Assembly: GCA_019637555.1 (NCBI GenBank)
Contig: JAHBVK010000048.1
Location: forward strand, 1 to 48,412
Reading direction: 5' to 3'
Source of the DNA: Anaerolineae bacterium
GTDB taxonomy: Bacteria; Chloroflexota; Anaerolineae; Aggregatilineales; UBA2796
DNA: 48,412 nt
Each line of letters starts with the position of its first letter. Positions within the stretch are counted from its first letter, which is position 1. Of this stretch, positions 29,752 to 37,994 are shown piece by piece. The notes under the pieces were generated by a model. That model ran no database searches, was not told the DNA's origin, and saw nothing but the letters and a program-made list of their open reading frames with translations. Made by a program: the position numbers and the translations under genes.

Positions 29752-30696
29752 TTATTTCGGTGCGCTCAGCCGTTTGCTGATCAGGCGCATCCCTTCGCTG
29801 AAGCCCTGCCGCCAGACTTTCCAATCGTGCCCGCCGTCGTAAACACGCAGATCGGCGCTGATGCCGCGCACCCGTGAGACGCGGTTGAACAGCAGATGCG
29901 CCTCCATGTCGATGTCGTTGTACTGATCCTCCGCCAGCGGATTCTTCACCTCGTCATCACCGACGGCGATGAACATGGCGAGTTGTAAGCGGGTTGCCGC
30001 GAAACTCTCCAACAGCGCCGGATAATTCAGCGATTGATAGAGAGCGTCATCGAACAACACAGCGCCTTTGCCGAATGCACCGAACTCCCGCGTACTCGAA
30101 TCTTTAGGCGGCAGCGGCGTATAGACCGCCGGACTGAGCACAATCGCCGCGCTAAACAGATCGGGATGCGCCAGCGAGTAACGGATCGCGCCATAGCCGC
30201 CCATCGAATAGCCGATCACCGCCCTCGCGCTGCGATCCATGATGGTGCGGTAGGTGGCATCAACGTGAGGGATCAACTCAGTGATGAAGGCGGATTCGAC
30301 TGGTTTGCCGGGGAACGGTTCGCCAGTATACTGTGAGTCTATGTAGTAGCTGGCGCGTTGACTCCACGGCGCGTTGGGCATGATGGCGATGACGGGCGGT
30401 ATTTCCCCCGCCGCGATCATCTGATCCAGCAGATCGACGGCGCGCGACCACGCCGTCAGATTATCCCCGCGTCCATGCAGCATATACAACACCGAATAAC
30501 GCTGCGTACTGCTGTCGTAGCCATGCGGTAGGTAAACCAGATAGGTGATCTCCTCGCCCAACAGCGCGGAGGCGAATGTGGCGTTATCGAGCGTTCCAAC
30601 CGGATCTGCTTGAGCGTTCACAGTTACACCTGAAGCCGAAACAGAGAGACAGACGACGGAAAGGAGGATAGCTGCAACCAGACGCCAGCGTGACAT
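29752..30696 (-). CDS. Secreted esterase (esterase D/antigen 85-like alpha/beta hydrolase)
   Basis: A 314-residue exported serine esterase. The signal peptide runs MSRWRLVAAILLSVVCLSVS to about residue 30 (VNAQA). The putative-esterase fold follows: LPHGYDSSTQRYSVLYMLHG with the oxyanion region HGRGDN, the nucleophile elbow GYSMGGYGA (Ser164), an acid probably in VGDDEVKN (Asp247/248), and His290 in YDGGHDWKVWRQGF. All three catalytic elements are present and in the right order, so it is probably active on acyl esters outside the cytoplasm. GAGGAA precedes the ATG. Possibly followed by the 96-residue gene on the same strand. Confidence 0.92.
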   Translation of the reverse strand: MSRWRLVAAILLSVVCLSVSASGVTVNAQADPVGTLDNATFASALLGEEITYLVYLPHGYDSSTQRYSVLYMLHGRGDNLTAWSRAVDLLDQMIAAGEIPPVIAIMPNAPWSQRASYYIDSQYTGEPFPGKPVESAFITELIPHVDATYRTIMDRSARAVIGYSMGGYGAIRYSLAHPDLFSAAIVLSPAVYTPLPPKDSSTREFGAFGKGAVLFDDALYQSLNYPALLESFAATRLQLAMFIAVGDDEVKNPLAEDQYNDIDMEAHLLFNRVSRVRGISADLRVYDGGHDWKVWRQGFSEGMRLISKRLSAPK

Positions 30697-30823
30697 AAGC
30701 CTAATTCCTCGCAGTCATTTTTTAGGCTGATAACTGTACTCGGCGAGGTGGTTAAGGGCAATAGATGACGACGGGATTCATGGCATATTCACGGTGTTCG
30801 TCGGAGTCATTCCCGGCGCTAAT

Positions 30824-30993
30824 GGTCATTAACGAAATAGTACGGTAAAGCCAGCCCTCACCCCTCACCCCCCTCTCCCGCACGCGGCTAGAGGGGGGAG
30901 TCCGTTGTTGCCCTTCTCCCGCCTGCGGGAGAGGGGTTGGGGTGAGGGTCTAGTTGCGTAACAGGTATGCCGCACTATTTTAACAATCTGCAT
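30824..30993. mobile_element. MITE family 1, copy 3
   Basis: Begins GGTCATTAACGAAATAGTAC and ends CCGCACTATTTTAACAATCT plus GCAT, matching the ends of the copies at 12447-12606 and 19174-19342. The core is CCCTCACCCCTCACCCCCCTC against GAGAGGGGTTGGGGTGAGGG. 170 bp, no gene. Confidence 0.78.
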
Positions 30994-31065
30994 AAGCACC
31001 GGGCTGAACCAACAAGGGGTAATTGCTTGGCGTTTGTGTAGTACATCAACTAGGTTGGGCTATGT

Positions 31066-31113
31066 CACGGCAATGAATTGCCGTGCTGAACGAACGAAGT
31101 CCCTGCGGGACTC
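31066..31113. repeat. Dispersed palindromic repeat A, copy 3
   Basis: CACGGCAATGAATTGCCGTG followed by CTGAACGAACGAAGTCCC and TGCGGGACT. Nearly identical to copy 1 over the full 48 bp. The 30697-31206 gap contains this, MITE copy 3 and a CCCGATGCTTTTACGCCGGG-like hairpin, but no gene. Confidence 0.85.
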
Positions 31114-31206
31114 AAGTCGCACAGTAGCTAATCACTCTAAAATTTACTGTAGCATCTGGTTTCAGCCCGATGCTTTTACGCCGGGAGTCGTCATGAAATC
31201 TAGTTG

Positions 31207-32163
31207 CTAATTCAGTGCGCCGTACTTACGGCTGACAATCGCTTGACCTTCAGGACTCTGCGTCCATGCGAAGAAATCGCGGTAATCGTCGTCTGCGGGC
31301 GCGGTGCGTCCCACGATCAGGATCGGGGAGCGCAGCGGATACTGCCCCGCGCTGACGGTTTGCGGGGATGGCAGCACGCCATCGAGTGCCAGCGCCTTAA
31401 CGCGATCATCAATGTAGCCCATCGAGATGAAACCGATAGCGCCGGGGGTCGCCGCTACGATGTCGATCACGGCAGCATCATGGGGCGCGAGCCGTGCCGA
31501 TGGCGTGATCGGGCGATCTCCGAGAGCGAACGCCTGAAAGTTGCGGGCGCTGCTGGATTCTGGTGGTTGGGTCACGACGGTGATCGGCAGCGACTCGCCC
31601 CCGAAGGCAGACCAATCGCTAATTCGCCCCTGCCAGATCGCCCGTAGATCGGCGGCGGCAAGCGCCGTCAACAGATTGGCTGGGTTGACCACGACAGCGA
31701 TGGCATCTTCACCCAACGGCGTTGCCCATAACGAACCGTTTTCCAGCGCATCATTGGGCACAAAGCTAGTGATGGCGAAATCGGCGCGCCCTGATTCCAA
31801 TAATTGGCGCATGGCTGGTGGCTCGACCACGTTAATGTCCCACGAGATCAATAAGTGGGCAGGTCGATAATGGCTCACCAGATCACGTAATAATGGCGCG
31901 GTGGCGCTGTCGGTGAGCAAGCGTAGTCTGCCGATCTCAGGCGTTGGACTGGCAGGGGTAAGTTGGCTGCGACAGCCGGAAATCGCCAATGAGACGATCA
32001 GCAAGGCGCGTTTAGCCAGCTTGATGCCGCCATTGTAGAGCGTGATCAAGCGCGTTAAGGGGCGTGTATAGGCGCGCGGTATGGCTGAGGCTGACGCAGG
32101 CGGAGGCACAGATGTAGGTGCATCGGCTGCTGACGCGCGTAGTGCTAAAGCCGTCTCAGTCAA
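31207..32163 (-). CDS. PstS-like substrate-binding lipoprotein
   Basis: A periplasmic-binding-protein-fold protein of the phosphate-binding (PBP-like) class. A lipobox ISGC (Cys64 counted from the ATG at 32163) follows KRALLIVSLA. That leaves an implausible 40-residue extension before the signal peptide, so a TTG at 32049 (giving LITLYNGGIKLAKRALLIVS) is a likely alternative start. Family patterns include LLTDSATAPLLRDLVSHYRP, GRADFAITSFVPND, LGEDAIAVVVNPAN, LRAIWQGRISDWSAFGGESL, ATPGAIGFISMGYIDD and YPLRSPILIV, as in PstS and related proteins. No pst transporter genes are adjacent, so it may be an orphan binding or sensing protein. Ligand not proven. Confidence 0.8.
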   Translation of the reverse strand: MTETALALRASAADAPTSVPPPASASAIPRAYTRPLTRLITLYNGGIKLAKRALLIVSLAISGCRSQLTPASPTPEIGRLRLLTDSATAPLLRDLVSHYRPAHLLISWDINVVEPPAMRQLLESGRADFAITSFVPNDALENGSLWATPLGEDAIAVVVNPANLLTALAAADLRAIWQGRISDWSAFGGESLPITVVTQPPESSSARNFQAFALGDRPITPSARLAPHDAAVIDIVAATPGAIGFISMGYIDDRVKALALDGVLPSPQTVSAGQYPLRSPILIVGRTAPADDDYRDFFAWTQSPEGQAIVSRKYGALN

Positions 32164-32343
32164 TGTTCACCTGCGATCCATGCGCGGAAGACCACTCAAT
32201 ATGCACAATCAATGCTACTGCTTCCCCCTGTAGCTGCTGTAGCTGCCCGATACAAACGACCAACAAAAGCGCGGTGGCTTTGGTTTTCTGTGCAAGCGCA
32301 GTGCAATATGCAGTGCGAAAACTAAGTTCGGATCACTAGATCG

Positions 32344-33492
32344 TTAGTCCTGACCGACGGGCGGTGCATTGGCTTCTTTGCTCGTTGGTCGATAGTGTGC
32401 CAGAAAATCGGACGCGAAGGCAGAAAACGTGCCGTCAAGGATGGCAGCACGCAGATCACGCATTAAGGAGATGAGCATATGGAGGTTGTGCAGGCTGAGG
32501 AGCTGATGTCCGAGGAGTTCGCCTGCACGCACGAGATGGCGAATGTAGGCACGGGAAAAGGTAGTGCAAGCGTAACAGGTACAGCCGGCTTCAATCGGAC
32601 CGTGTTCCGTCGCATGTTTGGCGTTACGAAAGTTGAGCCGTCCGCGACGGGTCATCGCTGCACCGTTACGGGCTACACGGGTCGGCAGTACGCAGTCGAA
32701 AATGTCGATGCCGCGTGCCACCCCATTGACTAAATCTTCGGGACTACCGACGCCCATCAAATAGCGCGGCTTGTTAGCTGGCAGCAGCGGCACCGTCTGA
32801 TCTAAGGTGGCGTGCATCTGCGCCTTGGTCTCGCCAACCGCCAGCCCGCCAACGGCGTAACCGGGGAAGTTCAGATTAACTAATGTTTCGGCGGAAGCCG
32901 CCCGTAAATCGGGGAAGATGCCGCCCTGCACGATGCCGAACAGCGCCTGCCGATTGGGATCTCCGGAGCGCGCGTGTTCATCTACGCAGCGTGCCGCCCA
33001 TGCGCTGGTGCGGTTCACCGCCGCGCGCACTACCTCTCGATCCAGTGGCGGTGGGCATTCATCGAAACACATGATGATGTCCGCGCCAAGATTGTGCTGA
33101 ATCTGGATCGATTTTTCCGGCGTGAAGCGGTGCACAGTGCCATCTAGATGGCTGCGGAAAGTGACACCCTCATCATCAATTTTTCGCAGACCACCGAGGC
33201 TGAAGACCTGAAAGCCGCCGGAGTCGGTGAGCATCGGTCTGTCCCACGCCATGAAGCCGTGAACGTCACCGAAGTCGCGCACCAATTCGTCGCCGGGGCG
33301 CATATACAAATGGTAGGTGTTGGCGAGGACGAGCGTGGCACCCATTTCGCGCAGTTCGCGCGGTTCGACGGCTTTGACCGTCGCCTGCGTACCGACTGGC
33401 GCAAAGACAGGCGTGTGCAACAAGCCGTGCGGAGTCTGTAGAACGCCGGCGCGGGCTAAGTCGCTGGTTGCTTCAATGTCAAATTCAAACAT
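32344..33492 (-). CDS. tgt: Queuine tRNA-ribosyltransferase (tRNA-guanine transglycosylase)
   Basis: Exchanges guanine-34 of GUN-anticodon tRNAs for a queuosine precursor. A 382-residue TIM barrel from the ATG at 33492, with Asp90 (MLTDSGGFQVFSL, acid/base), GLAVGE and MGVGSPEDLVNGVARGIDIF. The nucleophile is Asp266 (DIFDCVLPTR). The zinc site is Cys304, Cys306, Cys309 (CTCYAC) and His335 (LLSLHNLHML). All catalytic and metal residues are present. An in-frame ATG at 33546 would add 18 unconserved residues and is rejected. No other queuosine genes are adjacent. Confidence 0.97.
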   Translation of the reverse strand: MFEFDIEATSDLARAGVLQTPHGLLHTPVFAPVGTQATVKAVEPRELREMGATLVLANTYHLYMRPGDELVRDFGDVHGFMAWDRPMLTDSGGFQVFSLGGLRKIDDEGVTFRSHLDGTVHRFTPEKSIQIQHNLGADIIMCFDECPPPLDREVVRAAVNRTSAWAARCVDEHARSGDPNRQALFGIVQGGIFPDLRAASAETLVNLNFPGYAVGGLAVGETKAQMHATLDQTVPLLPANKPRYLMGVGSPEDLVNGVARGIDIFDCVLPTRVARNGAAMTRRGRLNFRNAKHATEHGPIEAGCTCYACTTFSRAYIRHLVRAGELLGHQLLSLHNLHMLISLMRDLRAAILDGTFSAFASDFLAHYRPTSKEANAPPVGQD

Positions 33493-33734
33493 GCTTCGCC
33501 AGATTGCGCCGATCAGACCCCGACAAATGACGATGATGACAGCCACAATAATCTACAACAAACGGCGGCTGACTCAACTCAATAATCGCAGATTATAGCA
33601 ACGTACTGCAAAAAGGCGTAGAACAAATCTGCGACTCGGTTAAACTAGCCTCTTACAGCACCCCTCTTTGCGGGGGTGGCACGATTACCTATGGATGTGC
33701 TACAGTACGGTATCCCGTTCACGAGGAGATGACT

Positions 33735-34685
33735 GTGGCGCGGCGATCTTTTTTCATGTTCTTGCTACTTAATGTACTGGTCACTTTCGCGGTGGTGTTC
33801 CTGTCGCTCCAATTGTTTGATCGACGTGCGCCGGAGCCGACAGCACGCCGCGATTCGCTGATCGTGATTATTACGTCCACGCCGGACCCGAATTTGCCAC
33901 CGCCCGTCACGGTGATCGTGGTGACAGCAACAGGTGGTGCCTCAGGCGCGGCGGTATCTTCCGCCAGCACACCGGGGGTGCCCACGCTCGATCCGACGCT
34001 GCTGCCACCCAATCTCGGCGGCGGGACATTAGAAGGCGGCGCGGGCAGTGAGGTTGCTGCCCTACCGACTGCCACCGATCCCAGCGGCTGCCCGACGTAT
34101 ACGCTGCAAGCTGGTGATGTGCCTAGCCGCATTGCGCAGCAGTTCGGCGTATCCACCGACGATCTGCTGGAAGCGAACGATCTGACCGAAGAAGATGCTG
34201 TGCGCTTGCAGATCGGGCAAGTCTTGATCATCCCTGTTGATGGCTGCGGACTCGATGGCACCGACAGCGCCGAACCGACGGCAACCTCGACGCGAGTGGT
34301 GCTGCCCACACAACCGCCGACTGCGACTCTCGCGCCTACCGCCAGTGACGCCAAGCTGGAAGTGATGGGCGTGATCAGCCCCGGCGACATCACCGAAGAA
34401 GGCATCGACATCCGCAATGTCAGCGGCGATGTGATCAACATCGAAGGTTGGACGCTCTCGGATGCCAGCGGTAAGACCTTCACCTTCCCTAATTTCCAGA
34501 TGTTCGGTGGCAGACGGGTGATCGTGTACACGCGGGCGGGCGACAATACGCCAGCCGCCTTGTTCTGGGGTTTATCCAGCGCTGTCTGGGGCAATCTCGA
34601 AGGCACGGTGACGATCCGCGACGCTAGTGGCGCGCTGGTGTTGGAATACAAGTTGTCCAGCCAGAGTGTGATCGGCTCGAACTGA
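33735..34685 (+). CDS. Membrane-anchored LysM plus lamin-tail-domain protein
   Basis: A 316-residue exported protein. The signal anchor is at about 5-27 (SFFMFLLLNVLVTFAVVFLS). A TP-rich linker is followed by a LysM domain at about 126-168 (YTLQAGDVPSRIAQQFGVST through LQIGQVLIIP), which binds peptidoglycan or other GlcNAc polymers. A second Thr/Pro linker leads to a lamin-tail (LTD) domain at about 210-312 (EGIDIRNVSGDVINIEGWTL; GGRRVIVYTRAG; TVTIRDASGALVLEY). The GTG at 33735 is chosen because AGGAG (33724-33728) lies 6 nt before it, whereas the in-frame ATG at 33729 would touch that site. A cell-wall-associated surface protein; the role of the LTD outside eukaryotic nuclei is unclear. Confidence 0.88.
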   Translation: MARRSFFMFLLLNVLVTFAVVFLSLQLFDRRAPEPTARRDSLIVIITSTPDPNLPPPVTVIVVTATGGASGAAVSSASTPGVPTLDPTLLPPNLGGGTLEGGAGSEVAALPTATDPSGCPTYTLQAGDVPSRIAQQFGVSTDDLLEANDLTEEDAVRLQIGQVLIIPVDGCGLDGTDSAEPTATSTRVVLPTQPPTATLAPTASDAKLEVMGVISPGDITEEGIDIRNVSGDVINIEGWTLSDASGKTFTFPNFQMFGGRRVIVYTRAGDNTPAALFWGLSSAVWGNLEGTVTIRDASGALVLEYKLSSQSVIGSN

Positions 34686-34745
34686 GAATTCACGGTAGAG
34701 GGTAGGTATCACGTTAAAGTTTTTGGTGGAAAAGGTCAACCATTT

Positions 34746-34792
34746 CCCGGCAATAAATTGCCGGGCTGAACGAACAAAGTCCCTACGGGACT
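34746..34792. repeat. Dispersed palindromic repeat A, copy 4
   Basis: CCCGGCAATAAATTGCCGGG followed by CTGAACGAACAAAGTCCC and TACGGGACT. The stem has changed compensatorily from CACGG/CCGTG in copies 1 and 3 to CCCGG/CCGGG, so pairing is preserved. Confidence 0.85.
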
Positions 34793-34834
34793 TCAGCTTC
34801 GCTGGCTGATCAGTTGCTTAAGTTGATAGGTAGA

Positions 34835-34856
34835 GGGTAGGTTTCTAAACCTACCC
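34835..34856. repeat. GGGTAGGTTTCTAAACCTACCC hairpin repeat
   Basis: A perfect palindromic arm pair of the 'GTAGGGxxAGGTTTCTA' family, also seen around 12226-12246, 36047-36067 and 36104-36127. It accounts, with repeat A, for the 34686-34968 gap. Confidence 0.7.
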
Positions 34857-34968
34857 CTACATCAACAGCAATTTAGAGCGAAGGCATTACCTTGTGGAAT
34901 TGGGTTTGTAACCCATTCGCATCGGAAAACGGTAATCATTTACAAGAATAATCAGGCTGGAGGACGGG

Positions 34969-36033
34969 ATGCGTAAAACGCTGCTGCTTGTAGTGCTGTT
35001 GCTGGCGATCAGCGTGGCAATGCCGATCCGACCAGCGCGGGCACAGTCCGGCGGCTTGTCGGGACTGCTCGGTCAGGTGGCGGATACGCCCGCTGCCCGC
35101 ACCGTGATCTGGTACGGTTCGCTAGGCGATCTGGCGTCGGTGCTCAAGATCAACGTCGGCACTCTCAATGACGTAAATGCGCTCGACACGACGGTGCAGC
35201 GCACCTATTTGCTGGAAACGGGAGCGCAGATTTACTTCTCCGGTTACTCCGGTCTGGCAGATGCCGCTGGTTGGCAGCAGAAGTATGGCATTAACAGCTT
35301 CGCCATCAGCCGCGAATTAACCGTCGGTACGGGCAAGGATCGCTACGGCATTCTGCAAGGTGCTTTCGATGCAAACGCCATTAATGGCGCACTCGGCGCA
35401 CTCGGTTATCAATCCTCGTCGGCTGCCGGAGCAACGATCTTCGTTAGCCCCGATGCTAACGCGCCGCTGCCCGCCGTCGCCGTGAAATCGGATGGATTGC
35501 TGGTTGCCCAAGCGGATCAGATCGCTACGCTGCTGGCTCCTGCTACTGTGATCGGCGGGGATGCGGCATATGCGGCGGTGGCGAGTGTGCTGGAAAGCGG
35601 CAGCACTACGCCCGGATCGTTGATCAGTGCGGTGATTTATGACGGCGGCTATCTGACCAACACCGTGTTCGCTGATCTGGCGGGACGGATCAGCGCCGTG
35701 CGCAGTCAGATTGGTTTAGATACAGCACTGCCGCCCTTTACTACTGCCGGAATCGGCTACCGTTTCGATGGCAACCAGCGTTATTGGGTGATTGCGCTGG
35801 CGTACAGCGATGGTGGTGCGGCTGGTCAGGCGGCTGGTGTATTGCAGCAGCGGCTAGGCTTGTATACGTCGTTGCAAGCGCCGGGAGCACCGCTGTTTCA
35901 GGGGTGGGCGACACAAGTGACGACACAGCAAGCCTCCGGCGTTTCCGTCGTGGTGGCGGTGATGAACGCGCAGGCGGACATCCCGTGGGCGCAGACGATG
36001 GCTGACCGTGACGTTGCCTTTCTGGCGAATTGA
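34969..36033 (+). CDS. Secreted hypothetical protein, 354 aa
   Basis: A strong Sec signal peptide (MRKTLLLVVLLLAISVAMPI, cleavage likely after RPARAQ at about 26) and a Gly/Ala-rich extracytoplasmic body. The body looks like two related alpha/beta halves (GYSGLADAAGWQQKYGINSF... GILQGAFDANAINGALGALG; then LISAVIYDGGYLTNTVFADL... LAYSDGGAAGQAAGVLQQRL). I do not recognise the family; no catalytic motif or cysteine is evident. The ATG is preceded by GGAGGACGG. A terminator-like hairpin follows. It could be a surface or sensory protein by location alone. Confidence 0.72.
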   Translation: MRKTLLLVVLLLAISVAMPIRPARAQSGGLSGLLGQVADTPAARTVIWYGSLGDLASVLKINVGTLNDVNALDTTVQRTYLLETGAQIYFSGYSGLADAAGWQQKYGINSFAISRELTVGTGKDRYGILQGAFDANAINGALGALGYQSSSAAGATIFVSPDANAPLPAVAVKSDGLLVAQADQIATLLAPATVIGGDAAYAAVASVLESGSTTPGSLISAVIYDGGYLTNTVFADLAGRISAVRSQIGLDTALPPFTTAGIGYRFDGNQRYWVIALAYSDGGAAGQAAGVLQQRLGLYTSLQAPGAPLFQGWATQVTTQQASGVSVVVAVMNAQADIPWAQTMADRDVAFLAN

Positions 36034-36046
36034 TCGCTAACAAATT

Positions 36047-36067
36047 GGGTGGGTTAGAAACCCACCC
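36047..36067. repeat. GGGTGGGTT-AGA-AACCCACCC hairpin
   Basis: A 9-bp perfect stem 13 nt after the preceding stop codon. No U-tract follows, so it is a repeat-family hairpin rather than a terminator. Confidence 0.55.
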
Positions 36068-36103
36068 CTACAACATTGATCGTTCAGAATTTGGCGCGGT
36101 GTA

Positions 36104-36137
36104 GGGATAGGTTTCTAGACCTATCCCGTTTTATTTT
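36104..36137 (+). terminator. Intrinsic terminator of the secreted protein gene
   Basis: GGGATAGGT-TTCTAG-ACCTATCCC (9-bp stem) followed by GTTTTATTTT. It belongs to the same hairpin family as the dispersed 'GTTTCTA' repeats, so here a repeat appears to act as a terminator between convergent genes. Confidence 0.7.
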
Positions 36138-36146
36138 CGCGCTGAC

Positions 36147-37010
36147 TCACGCGGCTGTGAACTCGTCCATCTCGCCGCCGCCCGCCAACCAGCGTGAGAG
36201 CACCAGTGCGGCGAAGGCAAAGCCCAACAACAGCAAGCTCGTCCAGATGGCAGCATCGATGCTGCTCTCCAAGACGTTATAAACCAGCAGCGGCATCGTT
36301 TGCGTGCGTCCCATAATGCTGCCCGCGAAAAGGATCGTCGCACCGAATTCGCCGAGCGCCCGCGTCCAACTTAGCGTTAGTCCAGCGGCGAGAGCGCGGC
36401 TCGACAGCGGCAGCGTGATATGGCGGAACAGCGCCCAACCGGAGGCACCATCGACACGCCCTGCGTCTTCGATCTCTTTGGGTACACTTTGAAAGCCGAC
36501 CACTGCTGATCGGATGTAGAAGGGGGCAGAAACGAAACACTGCGCCACGATCACGGCGGCGGTGGTGAAGGGCAGCGCAATGCCCAGCTCAGCAAGTACG
36601 CCGCCGAGTGCGCCGCGCCGTCCGAGCGTGACCAACAGCGCCAATCCTGCCACAGCGGGCGGCAGTACGATGGGCAGTTCGACTAACACGTTAACCAGAC
36701 CACGCAGCGGAAAACGTCGCCGTGCCAGCGTATAGGCAAGCGGTGTACCGAACAGCAGAGTCAGGATGGTCGTCAGCAGGGTAGTCAGCAGACTGAGCAG
36801 AATCGCTTCGCTGACGCCTGTGCCGGGGAGTCCCTCCCAACCGCGAGTCTGGATGCCCCGCGCCGTTAGCACGATCAGCGGCAGCGCCAGAAACAAAATG
36901 GCGACGGTACTGGCGACTAATACCGCCGCGCTGCCGGAACGCACAGGGCGAATACTCCGCTGTGCCCGCGAAAAGCTGTTGTTGAGATCAGTTCGTTTCA
37001 GGCGTGGCAT
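36147..37010 (-). CDS. modB: Molybdate ABC transporter permease
   Basis: Inner-membrane permease of the ModABC molybdate importer, 287 residues. It shows the MetI-like permease pattern with about six helices (about 28-50, 66-90, 103-127, 137-158, 200-220 and 253-272) and the cytoplasmic EAA loop EIEDAGRVDGASGWALFRHITLP that docks on the ATPase. The GTPLAYTLARRRFPLRGLVNVL and ELPIVLPPAVAGLALL segments are typical of ModB. Its ATG lies inside modA (23-nt overlap), so the pair is cotranscribed and coupled. No modC ATPase gene follows, so one encoded elsewhere must serve the complex. Confidence 0.92.
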   Translation of the reverse strand: MPRLKRTDLNNSFSRAQRSIRPVRSGSAAVLVASTVAILFLALPLIVLTARGIQTRGWEGLPGTGVSEAILLSLLTTLLTTILTLLFGTPLAYTLARRRFPLRGLVNVLVELPIVLPPAVAGLALLVTLGRRGALGGVLAELGIALPFTTAAVIVAQCFVSAPFYIRSAVVGFQSVPKEIEDAGRVDGASGWALFRHITLPLSSRALAAGLTLSWTRALGEFGATILFAGSIMGRTQTMPLLVYNVLESSIDAAIWTSLLLLGFAFAALVLSRWLAGGGEMDEFTAA

Positions 37011-37845
37011 CCGTTGTAGCTGCTGCTTCAGGTGTTGCTTCCACTGTTTCGCGGATGGAGATGAACCCCCATTTTACCAGCGCCTCTTGCCCCGCGTCGG
37101 AAAGCAAATAATCAATGAACTGCTGCGCCAATTCAGCTTCGGGCGCATCGCTCACAATAGCGACAGGATAATCGGCAATTGTATTGTACTCATCAGGTAT
37201 CGGCAGCGCGATGACTTTATCGGCAATATCGGGAGTGACATCCGAGCTGTAAACGATGCCCGCATCTGCTTCGCCCAGCGCAATCTTGACCACCACCTGA
37301 CGCACGTTATCTTCTTCGGAAACAATATTAGCCAGTACCGCCGTTTTGTAGTCCTCGCCCAAGTCCTCAGCTTCAGCCAAGCGATCCAACATCGTGTTCG
37401 TATAGTCGCGCACAGGGACGTTAGGGGCAGCCAGTACCAGTTTTACCCCGTTGTTTGCCAGATCAGCCAGTTCCGTGATCTGCGCCGGGTTGTCGCTAGG
37501 AACGATCAGGATCAGCCGATTGTGCGCGAAAATGACCGGTTTGCCGACAATCCTGCCTGCCTTCTGTACAACGTCCATTTGCTTCATGTTGGCGCTGGCG
37601 AAGACATCAGCGGGCGCGGCTTCCTTGAGCTGCGTTGCCAAGGCGGAGGAAGCAGCGAAGTTGAAGATCACCTCGACGCCAGCGTTCGCTGCCTCAAAGC
37701 TATCAGCGATTTCTTTGAAGGCATCGGTCAGCGAGGACGCCGCGAATACGGTAAGGGTTTTATCCTGTGCTTGCACCGACTGCGTAGCGCAAATAGCGCT
37801 TAATGCCAGCAGTAGCGCGACGAGCAGTAATCCGATTTTACGCAT
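36988..37845 (-). CDS. modA: Molybdate-binding protein
   Basis: Extracytoplasmic molybdate/tungstate-binding component, 285 residues. The signal peptide is MRKIGLLLVALLLALSAICA to about 26. The ModA landmarks are present: FAASSLTDAFKEIADSFEAA (anion-binding Ser pair), FNFAASSALATQLKEAAPAD, VFASANMKQMD, LVLAAPNVPVRDYTNTML, EDNVRQVVVKIALGEADAGI and VYSSDV. The C-terminal 20 residues are a Thr/Ala-rich tail (ATPEAAATTDATPETN) not needed for the fold. The ATG at 37845 follows GGAGGG; an in-frame ATG 15 nt earlier is less well placed. It overlaps modB. Confidence 0.95.
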   Translation of the reverse strand: MRKIGLLLVALLLALSAICATQSVQAQDKTLTVFAASSLTDAFKEIADSFEAANAGVEVIFNFAASSALATQLKEAAPADVFASANMKQMDVVQKAGRIVGKPVIFAHNRLILIVPSDNPAQITELADLANNGVKLVLAAPNVPVRDYTNTMLDRLAEAEDLGEDYKTAVLANIVSEEDNVRQVVVKIALGEADAGIVYSSDVTPDIADKVIALPIPDEYNTIADYPVAIVSDAPEAELAQQFIDYLLSDAGQEALVKWGFISIRETVEATPEAAATTDATPETN

Positions 37846-37994
37846 GAAATAACCCTCCAAAATCCTAACGACTGTCCACTGGTTGTCTTGCCCGCCATGC
37901 TGCAGTTCATGGCACTACAAAGCTGATCAACTGACCACGCGGAAGCGCGCTAACACATTAAGTTGAATATGATCTCCTCAGCACTCAGCACTTG

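Noticed and set aside
33657..33680. CACCCC/GGGGTG hairpin before the LysM-LTD gene as a riboswitch or terminator
   Set aside because: Short stem, no U-tract and no conserved riboswitch motif; it lies where the tgt and LysM-LTD promoters must be but no function can be argued.
33719..34693. Minus-strand 324-codon frame opposite the LysM-LTD gene
   Set aside because: Low-complexity Ser/Pro/Val translation without domains, exactly antisense to a protein with two recognisable domains and a good ribosome site.
36766..37803. Plus-strand 345-codon frame opposite modA
   Set aside because: The antisense of modA carries no motif; modA has a signal peptide and full family pattern.
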